Shown here in pieces: positions 49,892 to 58,991 of a DNA stretch of 64,000 nucleotides. Numbering within the stretch: the first letter of the stretch is position 1; each line of letters opens with the position of its first letter. This DNA is from Sideroxyarcus emersonii. Its GTDB lineage: Bacteria; Pseudomonadota; Gammaproteobacteria; Burkholderiales; Gallionellaceae. A program made the translations under genes and the position numbers. Below the pieces are notes generated by a model that had not been told where the DNA came from, did no database searches, and saw nothing but the letters and a program-made list of their open reading frames with translations. The DNA lies in NCBI RefSeq assembly GCF_021654335.1, contig NZ_AP023423.1, positions 211,001 through 275,000 on the forward strand, read 5' to 3'.

Positions 49892-52800
49892 CTATAGCAG
49901 CACGCGTTCGATACCGCCATTGTTGGCGTTCGCCACATAGTCTTCCAGCCAGGCCGGGCCGAGCAGATGTTTGGCCATCTCCACCACGATGTAATCGGTG
50001 GTGGTGCCGGCATCGTCGGCGTAACGGCTCAGGCCTTGCTGGCAGGCCGGGCAGGAGGTGAGGATCTTCACCTCGCCCCCGAAGCCGTCGGCGCGCAGGG
50101 CATCCGCACCCTTGCGCATCTCTTCTTCCTTGCGGAAGCGCACCTGGGTGGCGATATGCGGCACGCTCGTGCCGAAAGTGCCGGCCTCGCCGCAGCAGCG
50201 GTCGTTCAGCGCCACCGGCGCTGCCATCAATTCGCTCGCCACCTTGAGCGGGGCATAGGTCTTCATCGGCGAGTGGCAGGGGTCGTGATACATGTAGCGG
50301 GTGCCCTGCACGCCCTGCAGCCTGACACCTTTTTCCAGCAGGTATTCGTGGATGTCGAGCAGGCGGCAGCCGGGGAAGATCTTCTCGAACTGGTATTTCA
50401 GCAGCTGGTCCATGCAGGTGCCGCAGGATACGATCACCGTCTTGATGTCCAGGTAGTTCAGCGTATTGGCCACGCGGTGGAACAGCACGCGGTTGTCGGT
50501 GGTGATCTGGTTGCCCTTGTCCTCGAAGCCGGCTGAGGTCTGCGGATAGCCGCAGCACAGGTAGCCGGGCGGCAGCACGGTGATCGTGCCGATCTCGTAC
50601 AGCATCGCCTGCGTTGCCAGGCCCACCTGGCCGAACAGGCGCTCCGAGCCGCAGCCGGGGAAATAGAACACCGCCTCGGATTCCTCGCTCACCTTGCGCG
50701 GGTTGCGGATCACCGGCACGATGGTGTTGTCCTCGATGTCGAGCAGCGCGCGCGAGGTCTTCTTCGGCAGTCCGCCCGGCATCGGCTTGTTGACGAAGTG
50801 GATCACCTTGGCCTGGATCGGCGGCTTGCCCACGGTGGCCGGCGGATGCGCCACCTGCTGGCGGAACAGCCCGAGGTGCCTGGCGATACGGTAGCCGAAG
50901 CGCTGTGCCTTGTAGGCCCACTCGATCATCACCTTGCGCAGAAGCTTGATGGTGACCGGGTCGGTGCTGTTCAGGTACAGCATGGAGGCGGCGGTGACCG
51001 GGCTGAAATTCCTTTGCCCCTGCTTGCGCAGGAAGTTGCGCATCGCCACCGACACGTCGCCGAAATCGATGTCCACCGGACAGGGCTTGAGGCATTTGTG
51101 GCAAACGGTGCAGTGATCGGCCACATCGTTGAACTCGTCGAAGTGGGCGATGGAGATGCCGCGCCGCGTCTGTTCCTCGTACAGGAAGGCCTCGATCAGC
51201 AGCGAGGTGGCCAGGATCTTGTTGCGCGGCGAGTAGAGCAGGTTGGCGCGCGGCACATGCGTGGTGCACACCGGCTTGCACTTGCCGCAGCGCAGGCAGT
51301 CCTTGATCGAATCGGAGATGTCGCCCAGCTCGCTCTTTTCCAGGATCAGGCTTTCCAGCTCCATCAGGTTGAAGCTGGGCGTGTAGGCGTGCTCCAGGTT
51401 GCTGCCGGGCAACAGCTTGCCCTTGTTGAAATGCCCGTGCGGATCGACCTTCTGCTTGTAGGCGACGAAGGGCGCGACTTCCTGCTGTTCGAGGAAGTCG
51501 AATTTGGTGATGCCGATGCCGTGCTCGCCGGAGATCACGCCGCCCAGGTCCTTGGCCAGCTTCATGATGCGATCCACCGCGCCGTAGGCCTGCTGCAGCA
51601 TGGCATAGTCGTCGGAGTTGACCGGGATGTTGGTGTGCACGTTGCCGTCGCCGGCGTGCATGTGCAGCGCCACGAACACGCGGCTTTTCAGCACGCGCTG
51701 GTGGGTGGCATCGCATTGTTCGAGGATGGGCAGGTAGGTGCTGCCGCTGAAGATATGGCGCAGCGGTTCGCGCAGTTCGCGCTTCCACGAAGCACGCAGA
51801 TTGTGGCTTTGCACTTCCTGGAAAACGGTGGCGTCTTTACTCAAGGGTTGAGCAGAGCTGAGGCCGTGAAGCGTCGCGGCTGCAGCATATTCGTCCAGAT
51901 TGTTCAGTAGCCAGTGCCAGCGTTTGCGCACTGTGGCCAGCAGTTCGCGCGCTAGTTGCGGGCGGTTGCCTAGCAGTTCCGCATCGCCTAGCTGCGCATC
52001 ATCCTGATAGCGCAGCGGCAGTTCGCCCGCGAAGAATTCATCCAGTGCGTCCAGCAGCCTGATCTTGTTGTCGAGCGACAGCTCGATGTTGATGCGCTCC
52101 ACGCCGTCGCAGTAATCGCCCATGCGCGGCAGCGGGATCACCACGTCCTCATTGATCTTGAACGCGTTGGTGTGTTTCGCGATGGCGGCGGTGCGGGCGC
52201 GGTCCAGCCAGAATTTCTTGCGCGCTTCGGCCGACACGGCGATGAAGCCTTCGCCGTGGCGCAGGTTGGCCAGGCGCACGATCTCGGATGCCGCTTCGCC
52301 CGCCGCACGTTCGTCGTCGCTCACCACGTCGGCGACCAGCACCATCTTCGGGCGCGTGCCGCGCTTGGATTTGGTGGCGTAGCCCACCGCCTTCAGGTAG
52401 CGCTCGTCCAGGTGCTCCAGTCCCGCCAGCAACACCGGCGCAGCGGTGACGCTGCGGCCGTTGAACATCGAGGTGATCTCCACGATGGCCGGGACCGCCT
52501 CGTGCACCTGGCCGAAGAATTCCAGGCACACGGTGCGCGTGAACTGGTGCTCGCGGTGCAGGATGAAGCGTGCCGAGGTGATGATGCCGTCGCAGCCTTC
52601 CTTCTGGATGCCGGGCAGGCCGGAGAGGAATTTGTCGGTGACGTCCTTGCCCAAGCCTGTCTTGCGGAAACTGCCGCCGGGGATGGTCAGGATCTCCGGC
52701 TCGCCGTGGGGGGTCTTGCCGTCGGCTTCGAAGCGCGAGATGCGGAAACGCGCTTCCGCGGCATCGTGGATCTTGCCGAGGTTGTGGTCGAGCCGCTCAA

Positions 52801-53764
52801 CCAGCATCCACAGCCCGTCCGGCGTGACCATCTTCCACGAGACCAGGTTGTCCAGCGCCGTGCCCCACAGCACGGCCTTTTTGCCGCCCGCGTTCATCGC
52901 CACATTGCCGCCGATGCAGGAGGCGTCGGCCGAAGTCGGGTCGACCGCGAACACCAGCTTGGCGGTTTCCGCCGCTTCCATCACGCGGCGGGTCACCACG
53001 CCGGCGCCGCAGTGGATGGTGGCGTAGGGGGCGCTCAGGCCCGGCAGCGTCAGGTATTCGACCGGCGACAGCGCATCCAGCTTCTCGGTGTTGATGACGG
53101 CGGACAGTTTGGTGAGCGGGATCGCGCCGCCGGTATAGCCGGTGCCGCCGCCGCGCGGGATCAGCGTCAGGCCGAGCTCGATGCAGGAGCGTACCAGCGG
53201 AGCGATCTCTTCTTCGCTGTCCGGGTTCAGCACCACGAACGGATATTCCACGCGCCAGTCGGTGGCGTCGGTCACATGCGAGACGCGCGCCAGCCCGTCG
53301 AACTGGATGTTGTCCTTGCGGGTGATGCGGCTCAGGCTGCGCAGTACGCGCTTGCGCAGCTGCAGCGTGTGTTCGAACCCGGCTGCGAACTGGTCGACAG
53401 CGGCATGGGCGAGATCGAGCAGGCGCTTCACTTTCCGGGTGCGCCCGCTTTCCGTTTCAGCGGCGGCGTGGTCGATGTCCTGGCGCCGGGCCTCGATGGC
53501 GCCCAGGCGATGGCGCAATGCGCCGATCAGGGCTTCGCGCCGCTTGCGGTTGGCGAGCAGGTCGTCTTCCAGATACGGGTTGCGGATGATCACCCAGATG
53601 TCGCCGAGCACTTCGTACAGCATCTGTGCCGAGCGCCCGGTGCGGCGCTCCTTGCGCAAGGTGTTGATGATGTCCCATGCCTCGCTGCCCAAGAGGCGCA
53701 GCACGATCTCGCGGTCGGAGAAAGAGGTGTAGTTGTAAGGGATTTCGCGCAAGCGTGCGGTCAT
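49892..53764 (-). CDS. FAD-linked oxidase / Fe-S (CCG) fusion protein, DUF3683 type
   Basis: A 1290-residue cytoplasmic oxidoreductase. N-terminal DUF3683 region (about 1-150); FAD-binding type 4 domain ([14 protein letters not shown] and [14 protein letters not shown]); FAD-oxidase C-terminal domain with [14 protein letters not shown] and GEHGIG; two 4Fe-4S motifs ([11 protein letters not shown] and [11 protein letters not shown]); and two CCG repeats (CCGYPQ...CGTC, and CCGEAGTFG with later CPAC). This combines GlcD-, GlcE- and GlcF-like parts, suggesting oxidation of a 2-hydroxyacid such as D-lactate or glycolate with transfer to the quinone pool. The substrate cannot be read. No membrane helices are evident. 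Confidence 0.9.
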   Translation of the reverse strand: MTARLREIPYNYTSFSDREIVLRLLGSEAWDIINTLRKERRTGRSAQMLYEVLGDIWVIIRNPYLEDDLLANRKRREALIGALRHRLGAIEARRQDIDHAAAETESGRTRKVKRLLDLAHAAVDQFAAGFEHTLQLRKRVLRSLSRITRKDNIQFDGLARVSHVTDATDWRVEYPFVVLNPDSEEEIAPLVRSCIELGLTLIPRGGGTGYTGGAIPLTKLSAVINTEKLDALSPVEYLTLPGLSAPYATIHCGAGVVTRRVMEAAETAKLVFAVDPTSADASCIGGNVAMNAGGKKAVLWGTALDNLVSWKMVTPDGLWMLVERLDHNLGKIHDAAEARFRISRFEADGKTPHGEPEILTIPGGSFRKTGLGKDVTDKFLSGLPGIQKEGCDGIITSARFILHREHQFTRTVCLEFFGQVHEAVPAIVEITSMFNGRSVTAAPVLLAGLEHLDERYLKAVGYATKSKRGTRPKMVLVADVVSDDERAAGEAASEIVRLANLRHGEGFIAVSAEARKKFWLDRARTAAIAKHTNAFKINEDVVIPLPRMGDYCDGVERINIELSLDNKIRLLDALDEFFAGELPLRYQDDAQLGDAELLGNRPQLARELLATVRKRWHWLLNNLDEYAAAATLHGLSSAQPLSKDATVFQEVQSHNLRASWKRELREPLRHIFSGSTYLPILEQCDATHQRVLKSRVFVALHMHAGDGNVHTNIPVNSDDYAMLQQAYGAVDRIMKLAKDLGGVISGEHGIGITKFDFLEQQEVAPFVAYKQKVDPHGHFNKGKLLPGSNLEHAYTPSFNLMELESLILEKSELGDISDSIKDCLRCGKCKPVCTTHVPRANLLYSPRNKILATSLLIEAFLYEEQTRRGISIAHFDEFNDVADHCTVCHKCLKPCPVDIDFGDVSVAMRNFLRKQGQRNFSPVTAASMLYLNSTDPVTIKLLRKVMIEWAYKAQRFGYRIARHLGLFRQQVAHPPATVGKPPIQAKVIHFVNKPMPGGLPKKTSRALLDIEDNTIVPVIRNPRKVSEESEAVFYFPGCGSERLFGQVGLATQAMLYEIGTITVLPPGYLCCGYPQTSAGFEDKGNQITTDNRVLFHRVANTLNYLDIKTVIVSCGTCMDQLLKYQFEKIFPGCRLLDIHEYLLEKGVRLQGVQGTRYMYHDPCHSPMKTYAPLKVASELMAAPVALNDRCCGEAGTFGTSVPHIATQVRFRKEEEMRKGADALRADGFGGEVKILTSCPACQQGLSRYADDAGTTTDYIVVEMAKHLLGPAWLEDYVANANNGGIERVLL

Positions 53765-53852
53765 GATGTTTCGCAGTTCAGCAAGGGATGCATTCTACCG
53801 CATCATGCGGCATTGCTCGACCCCGAACGGGGTATGGAGTTAGCATTCCCGC

Positions 53853-54404
53853 ATGTCTGCGATCCAGCAACAAAAACGGCGGCTGTTCTTTGCGCTCTGG
53901 CCGGGCGCCGCGGAGCGTGCCGCGCTCGCTGCGTGGCAGCCGCCGCTGCGCGAATTGTGCGGCGGCCGGATCATGCGCCCGGATACCCTGCACCTCACCC
54001 TGGTATTCCTCGGCGAAGTGGCGGAACACCGCCTGCAGGCAGCGTGCCTCGCGGCGCAGGAAGCGGACTTCCGCAGGTTCGACCTGCAGCTGGCGACGGC
54101 GCATTACTGGGGGCATAACCATATCGTCTATGCGACGCCGGCGGCAGTCCCTGCAGCGCTGGCCGCATTGGCGGGAGGGCTGGAGCATGGCCTGCGCAGG
54201 CATGGCTTCCATTTCGAGCAACGGCCATACAAGCCGCACGTCACCCTGTTGCGCAATGCGAAACGGAGCGACGCCGATCTGCCGCCCATGCCCGCCGTGC
54301 GCTGGCCGGTGCACGATTTCGTGCTGGTGCAGTCGCTGTCCGGTGCGCAGGGCGCGCATTACGAGGTGCTGGCCAGGTTCGGCCGAAGATCGACAGGAGA
54401 ATAA
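53853..54404 (+). CDS. thpR: RNA 2',3'-cyclic phosphodiesterase (2'-5' RNA ligase family)
   Basis: A 183-residue 2H phosphoesterase. The two catalytic HxTx motifs are HLTL (about residues 47-50) and HVTL (about 128-131), and RLFFALWP is the usual first strand. Members hydrolyse 2',3'-cyclic phosphates at RNA ends. It is divergent from the oxidoreductase gene and 2 bp before the next gene, whose AGGAGA overlaps its stop codon. Confidence 0.93.
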   Translation: MSAIQQQKRRLFFALWPGAAERAALAAWQPPLRELCGGRIMRPDTLHLTLVFLGEVAEHRLQAACLAAQEADFRRFDLQLATAHYWGHNHIVYATPAAVPAALAALAGGLEHGLRRHGFHFEQRPYKPHVTLLRNAKRSDADLPPMPAVRWPVHDFVLVQSLSGAQGAHYEVLARFGRRSTGE

Positions 54405-54406
54405 AC

Positions 54407-54835
54407 ATGCGTCTGTGGTCGCTGCATCCGCAGTATCTCGATGCCAAGGGGCTGGTCGCCCTGTGGCGCGAGGGCCTGCTGGCGCAAAAGGTGCTGGCAG
54501 GCAACACCCGGGGGTACCGCAACCATCCGCAGCTGCACCGCTTCAAGGCTTGCGGCGATCCTGCGGCGGCGATCGCCGCGTATCTGGCCGAGGTGCAGCG
54601 CGAAGCGGCGCGGCGCGGTTACCGCTTCGATGCCGGCAAGATCGCGCCGCACGGTGCGGCGAAACAAATCAAGGTGACGACGGGGCAGCTCGCCTATGAG
54701 CTGGCGCACCTGAAAGCCAAGCTCGATGTGCGCGACCCGGCAGCCTGCGCAAGGTTGCCGCAGCCTGAAGCCGCACTGGTCCACCCGTCGTTCAGGGTGG
54801 TTCCCGGCGGGATCGAGGCGTGGGAGGTGGTGTGA
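54407..54835 (+). CDS. Pyrimidine dimer DNA glycosylase/endonuclease V family protein
   Basis: A 142-residue protein starting MRLWSLHPQYLDAKGLVALWREGLLAQKVLAG, the signature of the Pyr_excise (T4 endonuclease V-like) family; NHPQLHRFKACGDP and AYLAEVQREAARRGYRFD are further family features. Such proteins excise UV dimers, though many bacterial members are untested. It is translationally close to thpR (2 bp gap) and ends directly against the stop of convergent tcdA, with no spacer. Confidence 0.85.
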   Translation: MRLWSLHPQYLDAKGLVALWREGLLAQKVLAGNTRGYRNHPQLHRFKACGDPAAAIAAYLAEVQREAARRGYRFDAGKIAPHGAAKQIKVTTGQLAYELAHLKAKLDVRDPAACARLPQPEAALVHPSFRVVPGGIEAWEVV

Positions 54836-55615
54836 TCAACCCGGCGATGCGGCGTGCTGCGCCAGCAACCTGTCCAGGCACCATGCCGCCGCCGCAAGGC
54901 CCATGGCCGCGGTGACGGTGACCGCCGAGCCGTAGCCGGAGCAGCTCAGGTCGCTGGTCGAACAGGACGCATTGCGCCGGGACGGCTCTTCCAGGTAGAT
55001 GCAGGTCACGCCGAACTTGCCGTTCTTGCGCGGCTGGATGTCGAGCGATTTCTTCAGCAGGTTGCGGATGCGCGCCAGCAGGGCATCGTGGGTGGCATGT
55101 GCCAGGTCATCCCGCCGCAGCTTGAGCGGGTCGCACTTGCCGCCGGCGGCGCCGCACACCACCAGCCTGATCTTGTTGAAGCGCGCATGGGCGATCAGTG
55201 CCGCCTTGACCCTGGCCTCGTCGCAGGCATCGATCACCGCATCGAATCCCCCGGCCGGGATCAGCTGCGACAGATTCTCCCCGCTCAGGAATTCCTCGAT
55301 GGCCGTCACCCGGCAATCGGGATTGATGTCGCGGATGCGCGATTGCAGCGCCAGCACCTTCGCTTCGCCCAGCGTGCTGTCCAGCGCCTGGATCTGGCGG
55401 TTCACGTTCGACACCGCGATCTGGTCGAAATCGATCAGCGTGATGTTGCCGATGCCGCTGCGCGCCAGCGCTTCGACCGCCCACGAACCCACTCCGCCGA
55501 CGCCCACCACCGCCACGCGGCTGCGGTGCAGCGCCATGCGCGCACCTTCGCCGTAGAGGCGGTCGAGGCCGCCGAAGCGGCGGTCATGGCTGTCGTCGAG
55601 CGGATGCTGGTTCAT
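54836..55615 (-). CDS. tcdA: tRNA threonylcarbamoyladenosine dehydratase
   Basis: E1-like ATP-dependent enzyme of 259 residues that cyclises t6A37 to ct6A in tRNA. RFGGLDRLYGEGARMAL at the start, nucleotide-binding VAVVGVGGVGSWAVEALARSGIG, and DACDEARVKAAL are typical of TcdA. Conserved Cys residues occur in CGAAGGKCDP and the C-terminal CSTSDLSCSG. The ATG overlaps the tatD stop (ATGA). It depends functionally on the t6A enzymes, one of which (tsaC) is at 3.1 kb. Confidence 0.94.
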   Translation of the reverse strand: MNQHPLDDSHDRRFGGLDRLYGEGARMALHRSRVAVVGVGGVGSWAVEALARSGIGNITLIDFDQIAVSNVNRQIQALDSTLGEAKVLALQSRIRDINPDCRVTAIEEFLSGENLSQLIPAGGFDAVIDACDEARVKAALIAHARFNKIRLVVCGAAGGKCDPLKLRRDDLAHATHDALLARIRNLLKKSLDIQPRKNGKFGVTCIYLEEPSRRNASCSTSDLSCSGYGSAVTVTAAMGLAAAAWCLDRLLAQHAASPG

Positions 55616-56397
55616 GTTGCGGATGTGGGCGGGGCGAGTTGCGGAAGTACGGACGATACATTCTCCGTGGTGATGCGCGCAATCTCCTCCGCCTGCATCC
55701 CGCGCAATTGCGCCAGCGTCGCGGCGATGCGCGGCAGGTATTCCGGCTTGTTCGGCTGTCCGCGTTCGAGGAAATCCGGCGGGATGTCCGGCGCATCGGT
55801 CTCCAGCACGATGCTGTCCAGCGGCAGGGTGGCGGCGAGTTCGCGCAGCCGGGTGGCGCGCGAATAGGTCATCGCGCCGCCGAAGCCGAGCTTGAAGCCG
55901 AGCTTGATGAATTCGTCCGCCTGCTGGCGGCTGCCGTTGAAGGCGTGGGCGATGCCGCCGCGCACCCTGATCTGGCGCAGGTGCTTGAGGATGCTGTCCT
56001 GTGCACGGCGGATGTGCAGCAGCACGGGCAGGTCGAATTCTTTCGCCAGCCTCAGTTGTTCGACGAAAAAATATTCCTGCCGTTCGCGGTCGTAGTGGTC
56101 GATGAAGAAGTCCAGGCCGATCTCGCCGACGGCGACGGCCGCATGGCGCTGCAGGCAGGCGCGCAAGGTTGCCAGGTCGCCGGGGCCGGCATCGTCCGTG
56201 TACATCGGGTGGATGCCGTAGGCCGGCGCGCAGCCAGGGTATCGTTCGCACAGTGCACGCACCGTATCGAAATTGCCGCGCGCCACCGACGGCACGACGA
56301 TGCGCTGTACGCCCGCCGCGTATGCGGCTTGCACCAGTGCGTCTTGCGCGCCGCCGAATTCGGCGGCGTCCAGGTGGCAGTGGGTGTCTATGTACAC
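55612..56397 (-). CDS. tatD: TatD family metal-dependent hydrolase
   Basis: A 261-residue TIM-barrel amidohydrolase-like nuclease. Metal ligands are in IDTHCHLD (residues 3-10), GEIGLDF (about 91-97), LLHIRRA and AHAFNGS, and ETDAPDIPP (about 205-213). TatD enzymes act as 3'-5' exonucleases or on D-tyrosyl substrates. The start is GTG at 56397; no ATG is nearby in frame. Coupled to tcdA by a 4-bp overlap. Confidence 0.92.
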   Translation of the reverse strand: MYIDTHCHLDAAEFGGAQDALVQAAYAAGVQRIVVPSVARGNFDTVRALCERYPGCAPAYGIHPMYTDDAGPGDLATLRACLQRHAAVAVGEIGLDFFIDHYDRERQEYFFVEQLRLAKEFDLPVLLHIRRAQDSILKHLRQIRVRGGIAHAFNGSRQQADEFIKLGFKLGFGGAMTYSRATRLRELAATLPLDSIVLETDAPDIPPDFLERGQPNKPEYLPRIAATLAQLRGMQAEEIARITTENVSSVLPQLAPPTSAT

Positions 56398-56526
56398 TTT
56401 ACCGGCTCGGCCATGATGAAGATGCGGCGCCGTTTGAGTTGGGCTGGTCGAAACGCATGAATCGCCTCTCCGTTCTGTCGGGGGCGCTATGTTAAACTTG
56501 CCCCATCAATTAAGCGAGACGACGCC

Positions 56527-57621
56527 ATGTCTGGAAACACTTTCGGTACCCTCTTCAGCGTCACCACTTTCGGCGAATCGCACGGCAAGGCGATCGGCTG
56601 CATCGTGGACGGATGCCCGCCCGGACTGGAACTGAGCGAAGCCGACGTTCAGCCCGACCTGGACCGCCGCCGCCCCGGCACCTCGCGCCATGTCACGCAG
56701 CGCCGCGAGACCGACACGGTGGAGATCCTCTCCGGCGTGTTCGAAGGCAAGACCACCGGTACCCCCATTGCAATGATCATCCGCAACGAAGACCAGCGCA
56801 GCAAGGATTACGGCAACATCGCCGACACCTTCCGCCCCGGCCACGCCGATTACACCTACTGGCAGAAATTCGGCATCCGCGACCACCGCGGTGGCGGCCG
56901 CGCTTCGGCGCGCGAGACGGCGGCGCGGGTGGCTGCCGGCGCCATTGCCAGGAAATGGCTGAACCAGCGCTACGGCGTCGTGGTGCGCGGCTACCTGGCG
57001 CAACTCGGCGAGATCAAGGTTCCGTTCAAGGACTGGAGCGACGTGAACGCATCCGGCAACAGCTTCTTCGTCGCCGATGCCAGCTATGTCCCGCGCCTGG
57101 AAGAATACATGGATGCGCTGCGCAAATCGGGCGACTCCATCGGCGCGAGGCTCGCGGTGGTGGCGCATAACGTGCCGGTGGGCTGGGGCGAGCCGGTGTT
57201 CGACCGCCTGGATGCCGACATCGCGCATGCGCTGATGAGCATCAACGCGGTGAAGGGCGTGGAGATCGGCGCGGGATTCGCGTGCGTCACGCAGCGCGGC
57301 AGCGAACACGGCGACGAATTCACCCCGGACGGTTTCCTGTCCAACAACGCGGGCGGCATCCTCGGCGGCATTTCCACCGGGCAGGACGTGGTGGCGCACT
57401 ACGCCATCAAGCCGACCTCCAGCATCCGGCTCGAACGTAATTCCATCGACAAGGATGGCAATGCGGTGAAAGTTTCCACCGAGGGGCGGCATGATCCCTG
57501 CGTCGGCATTCGCGCCACGCCGATCGCGGAGGCGATGCTGGCGCTGGTGCTGATCGACCATGCGTTGAGGCATCGGGGGCAGAATGGGGATGTGGTTTGT
57601 GAGACGCCGAAGTTGCGTTAA
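56527..57621 (+). CDS. aroC: Chorismate synthase
   Basis: Converts EPSP to chorismate with reduced FMN, the last shikimate step. The 364-residue protein has [20 protein letters not shown] at its start, [25 protein letters not shown] and the C-terminal [18 protein letters not shown], all family signatures. Divergent from tatD with a 129-bp gap that must carry both promoters. The next gene on the same strand, 7 bp downstream, is compositionally different and probably unrelated. Confidence 0.97.
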   Translation: MSGNTFGTLFSVTTFGESHGKAIGCIVDGCPPGLELSEADVQPDLDRRRPGTSRHVTQRRETDTVEILSGVFEGKTTGTPIAMIIRNEDQRSKDYGNIADTFRPGHADYTYWQKFGIRDHRGGGRASARETAARVAAGAIARKWLNQRYGVVVRGYLAQLGEIKVPFKDWSDVNASGNSFFVADASYVPRLEEYMDALRKSGDSIGARLAVVAHNVPVGWGEPVFDRLDADIAHALMSINAVKGVEIGAGFACVTQRGSEHGDEFTPDGFLSNNAGGILGGISTGQDVVAHYAIKPTSSIRLERNSIDKDGNAVKVSTEGRHDPCVGIRATPIAEAMLALVLIDHALRHRGQNGDVVCETPKLR

Positions 57622-57628
57622 TTTAACG

Positions 57629-58198
57629 ATGAACCCAAACAAGGTTTACGGCGACCTCATAAACTCGGCAAGTGGAGCAAAAACCCATTACGAAGTCTGG
57701 TGGGCTCAAGCCAGCAGAGCCCGGCCCGAGTATGTGGGCGTGATGAATAGGCATAGCGATTTTTTTCGTGCCTCATATCATGCCCATTACACATCTTTTT
57801 TTGTATGTCTTGCACATCTGTTTGACAGACGCACCGATTCGTCATCTATCCCCACATTCTTTACCGCTGTGCGCCCTACAATTGCCCCCACTACTCTGCA
57901 AGCACTAGAAGCTCGTTTTGAGGTGCTTGCGAAAAGGGCTAGGCCTCTGGTTGAAGTGCGTCATAAAACGGTAGCGCATATTGATGCGAAACTGACAGAA
58001 AAGGATGTGTTCGCACCGTTGAGCATAACTTGGAACGAGATACGCGAAATCATCTACGACACCTGTCGATTTGTTGAAGAACTTAATCCGACGCAAATGA
58101 CACCTGATGTTGGGCAAATTGGGATACCTCGTGACGAGCGCCTAATTGAGGCAACAATGAAACTCATTCGTGAACTTGCCGATACTCAAAAAAGGTAG
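57629..58198 (+). CDS. HEPN/AbiU2-like protein, possible antiviral or RNase-related
   Basis: A 189-residue soluble helical protein. THYEVWWAQASRARPEYVGVMNRHSDFFRASYHAHYTSFFVCLAHL resembles the AbiU2 family of HEPN domains (quoted here in part as THYEVWWA and ARPEYVGVMN). The HEPN RNase-type R-x5-H motif is R111-H117 in EVRHKTVAHID. AbiU2 is linked to abortive phage infection in lactococci; whether this one acts so is unknown. The gene is visibly AT-richer than its neighbours, follows aroC by 7 bp without a clear ribosome-binding site, and is followed by a 566-bp palindrome, signs of transfer. No partner toxin or antitoxin gene is evident. Confidence 0.7.
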   Translation: MNPNKVYGDLINSASGAKTHYEVWWAQASRARPEYVGVMNRHSDFFRASYHAHYTSFFVCLAHLFDRRTDSSSIPTFFTAVRPTIAPTTLQALEARFEVLAKRARPLVEVRHKTVAHIDAKLTEKDVFAPLSITWNEIREIIYDTCRFVEELNPTQMTPDVGQIGIPRDERLIEATMKLIRELADTQKR

Positions 58199-58233
58199 CA
58201 AGCATAGGATGGAGAGTAAAGCGATACCCATCG

Positions 58234-58799
58234 AAAACCGTCGGGGGTAGCCCGACAGCTAGTCACTTTTCTTGTCTTGCCAAGAAAAGTAACCAAAAGA
58301 AGTCGCCCCCGGTGCGCCGCCCACTTCGTGGGTTCCCTGCGTTGCTCGAACGTCCGGGCCTCCTCATAAACTCGCACGACCCGCTCGCGGTCACGTGCTC
58401 AAACATATTCGTCGGACTGCCCCCGGCCGTCCTGCGCTACTCGGCGGCGCACAGGGGAAAGAAAGTCAAAAGCGGTTTTGTGTGGGCATAGCCCACGCTT
58501 TTGTTTGTGAGTAGATGGGCGCTTTGCGCCCATCTATGGGGTTGGTTTTGATTTTGGGTTTTCGCTTTACCTTCCCCTCATTCGCCACCGAGTAGCACAG
58601 GCTGGTCAGGGGATGTCGGCGAGCACTGTTTGAGCACGTGGCCGCGCAGCGGATCGTGCGAGTTGCGCAGCCGCCTGACCTGCCGAGCAACGCAGGGAAT
58701 CCCGAAGGGATGGCGGATTGGGGTCGCCTTTTCTTGGGTTACTTTCTTTTGGCGAAGCAAAAGAAAGTGACTAGCTGTCGGGCTACCCCCGACGGTTTT
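58234..58799. repeat. 566-bp imperfect palindrome
   Basis: The outer 36 bp of each end (58234-58269 and 58764-58799) are perfect inverted copies, beginning AAAACCGTCGGGGGTAGCCC on the left. Inverted similarity continues inward with mismatches (for example CCCTGCGTTGCTCG against CGAGCAACGCAGGG, CACGTGCTCAAACA against TGTTTGAGCACGTG, and GCTACTCGG against CCGAGTAGC), reaching almost to the centre near 58520, where two small hairpins (GTGGGC-atA-GCCCAC and AGATGGGCGC...GCGCCCATCT) sit. It has no transposase and may be a non-autonomous element or a structured RNA locus. Confidence 0.8.
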
Positions 58800-58860
58800 G
58801 GGTTTGAAAGGAAGAGGAAATACAACGACTCTTCCCTCCCCCTGGCCCTGATGGAACTAC

Positions 58861-58910
58861 TAGCCATTCGACTAAGCTGCCAAACGACGTCAGCCAAGTC
58901 GCTGGTTATC
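58861..58910. repeat. Second copy of the TAGCCATTCGACTAAGCT repeat
   Basis: TAGCCATTCGACTAAGCT at 58861-58878 is identical to 22626-22643 between ubiA and recG. In both places GGAAC precedes it and CAAGTCGCTGG follows after a variable gap. The partner inverted arm found at 22.7 kb is not evident here. Confidence 0.75.
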
Positions 58911-58991
58911 TCTCAGAGGGAGCGGGAACTCGGCATGCTCACCGCGAATGGGGAGTTTGGCGAAAACAAATATAAAGGTAGCATTGCACCC

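Larger units (their letters stand above)
58199..58991. other. Gene-free interval holding repeats
   Basis: About 790 bp lie between the HEPN gene and the next glycosyltransferase without a credible coding region; in-frame codons upstream of the latter's ATG (58992) run through repeat DNA and do not resemble a protein. The interval holds a large palindrome (58234-58799), then a short unique stretch, then a copy of the TAGCCATTCGACTAAGCT repeat at 58861. Confidence 0.75.

Noticed and set aside
58638..58991. In-frame N-terminal extension of the PMT-type glycosyltransferase
   Set aside because: The extra codons lie in repeat DNA and the family N-terminus begins at MNLTHIKSL (58992).
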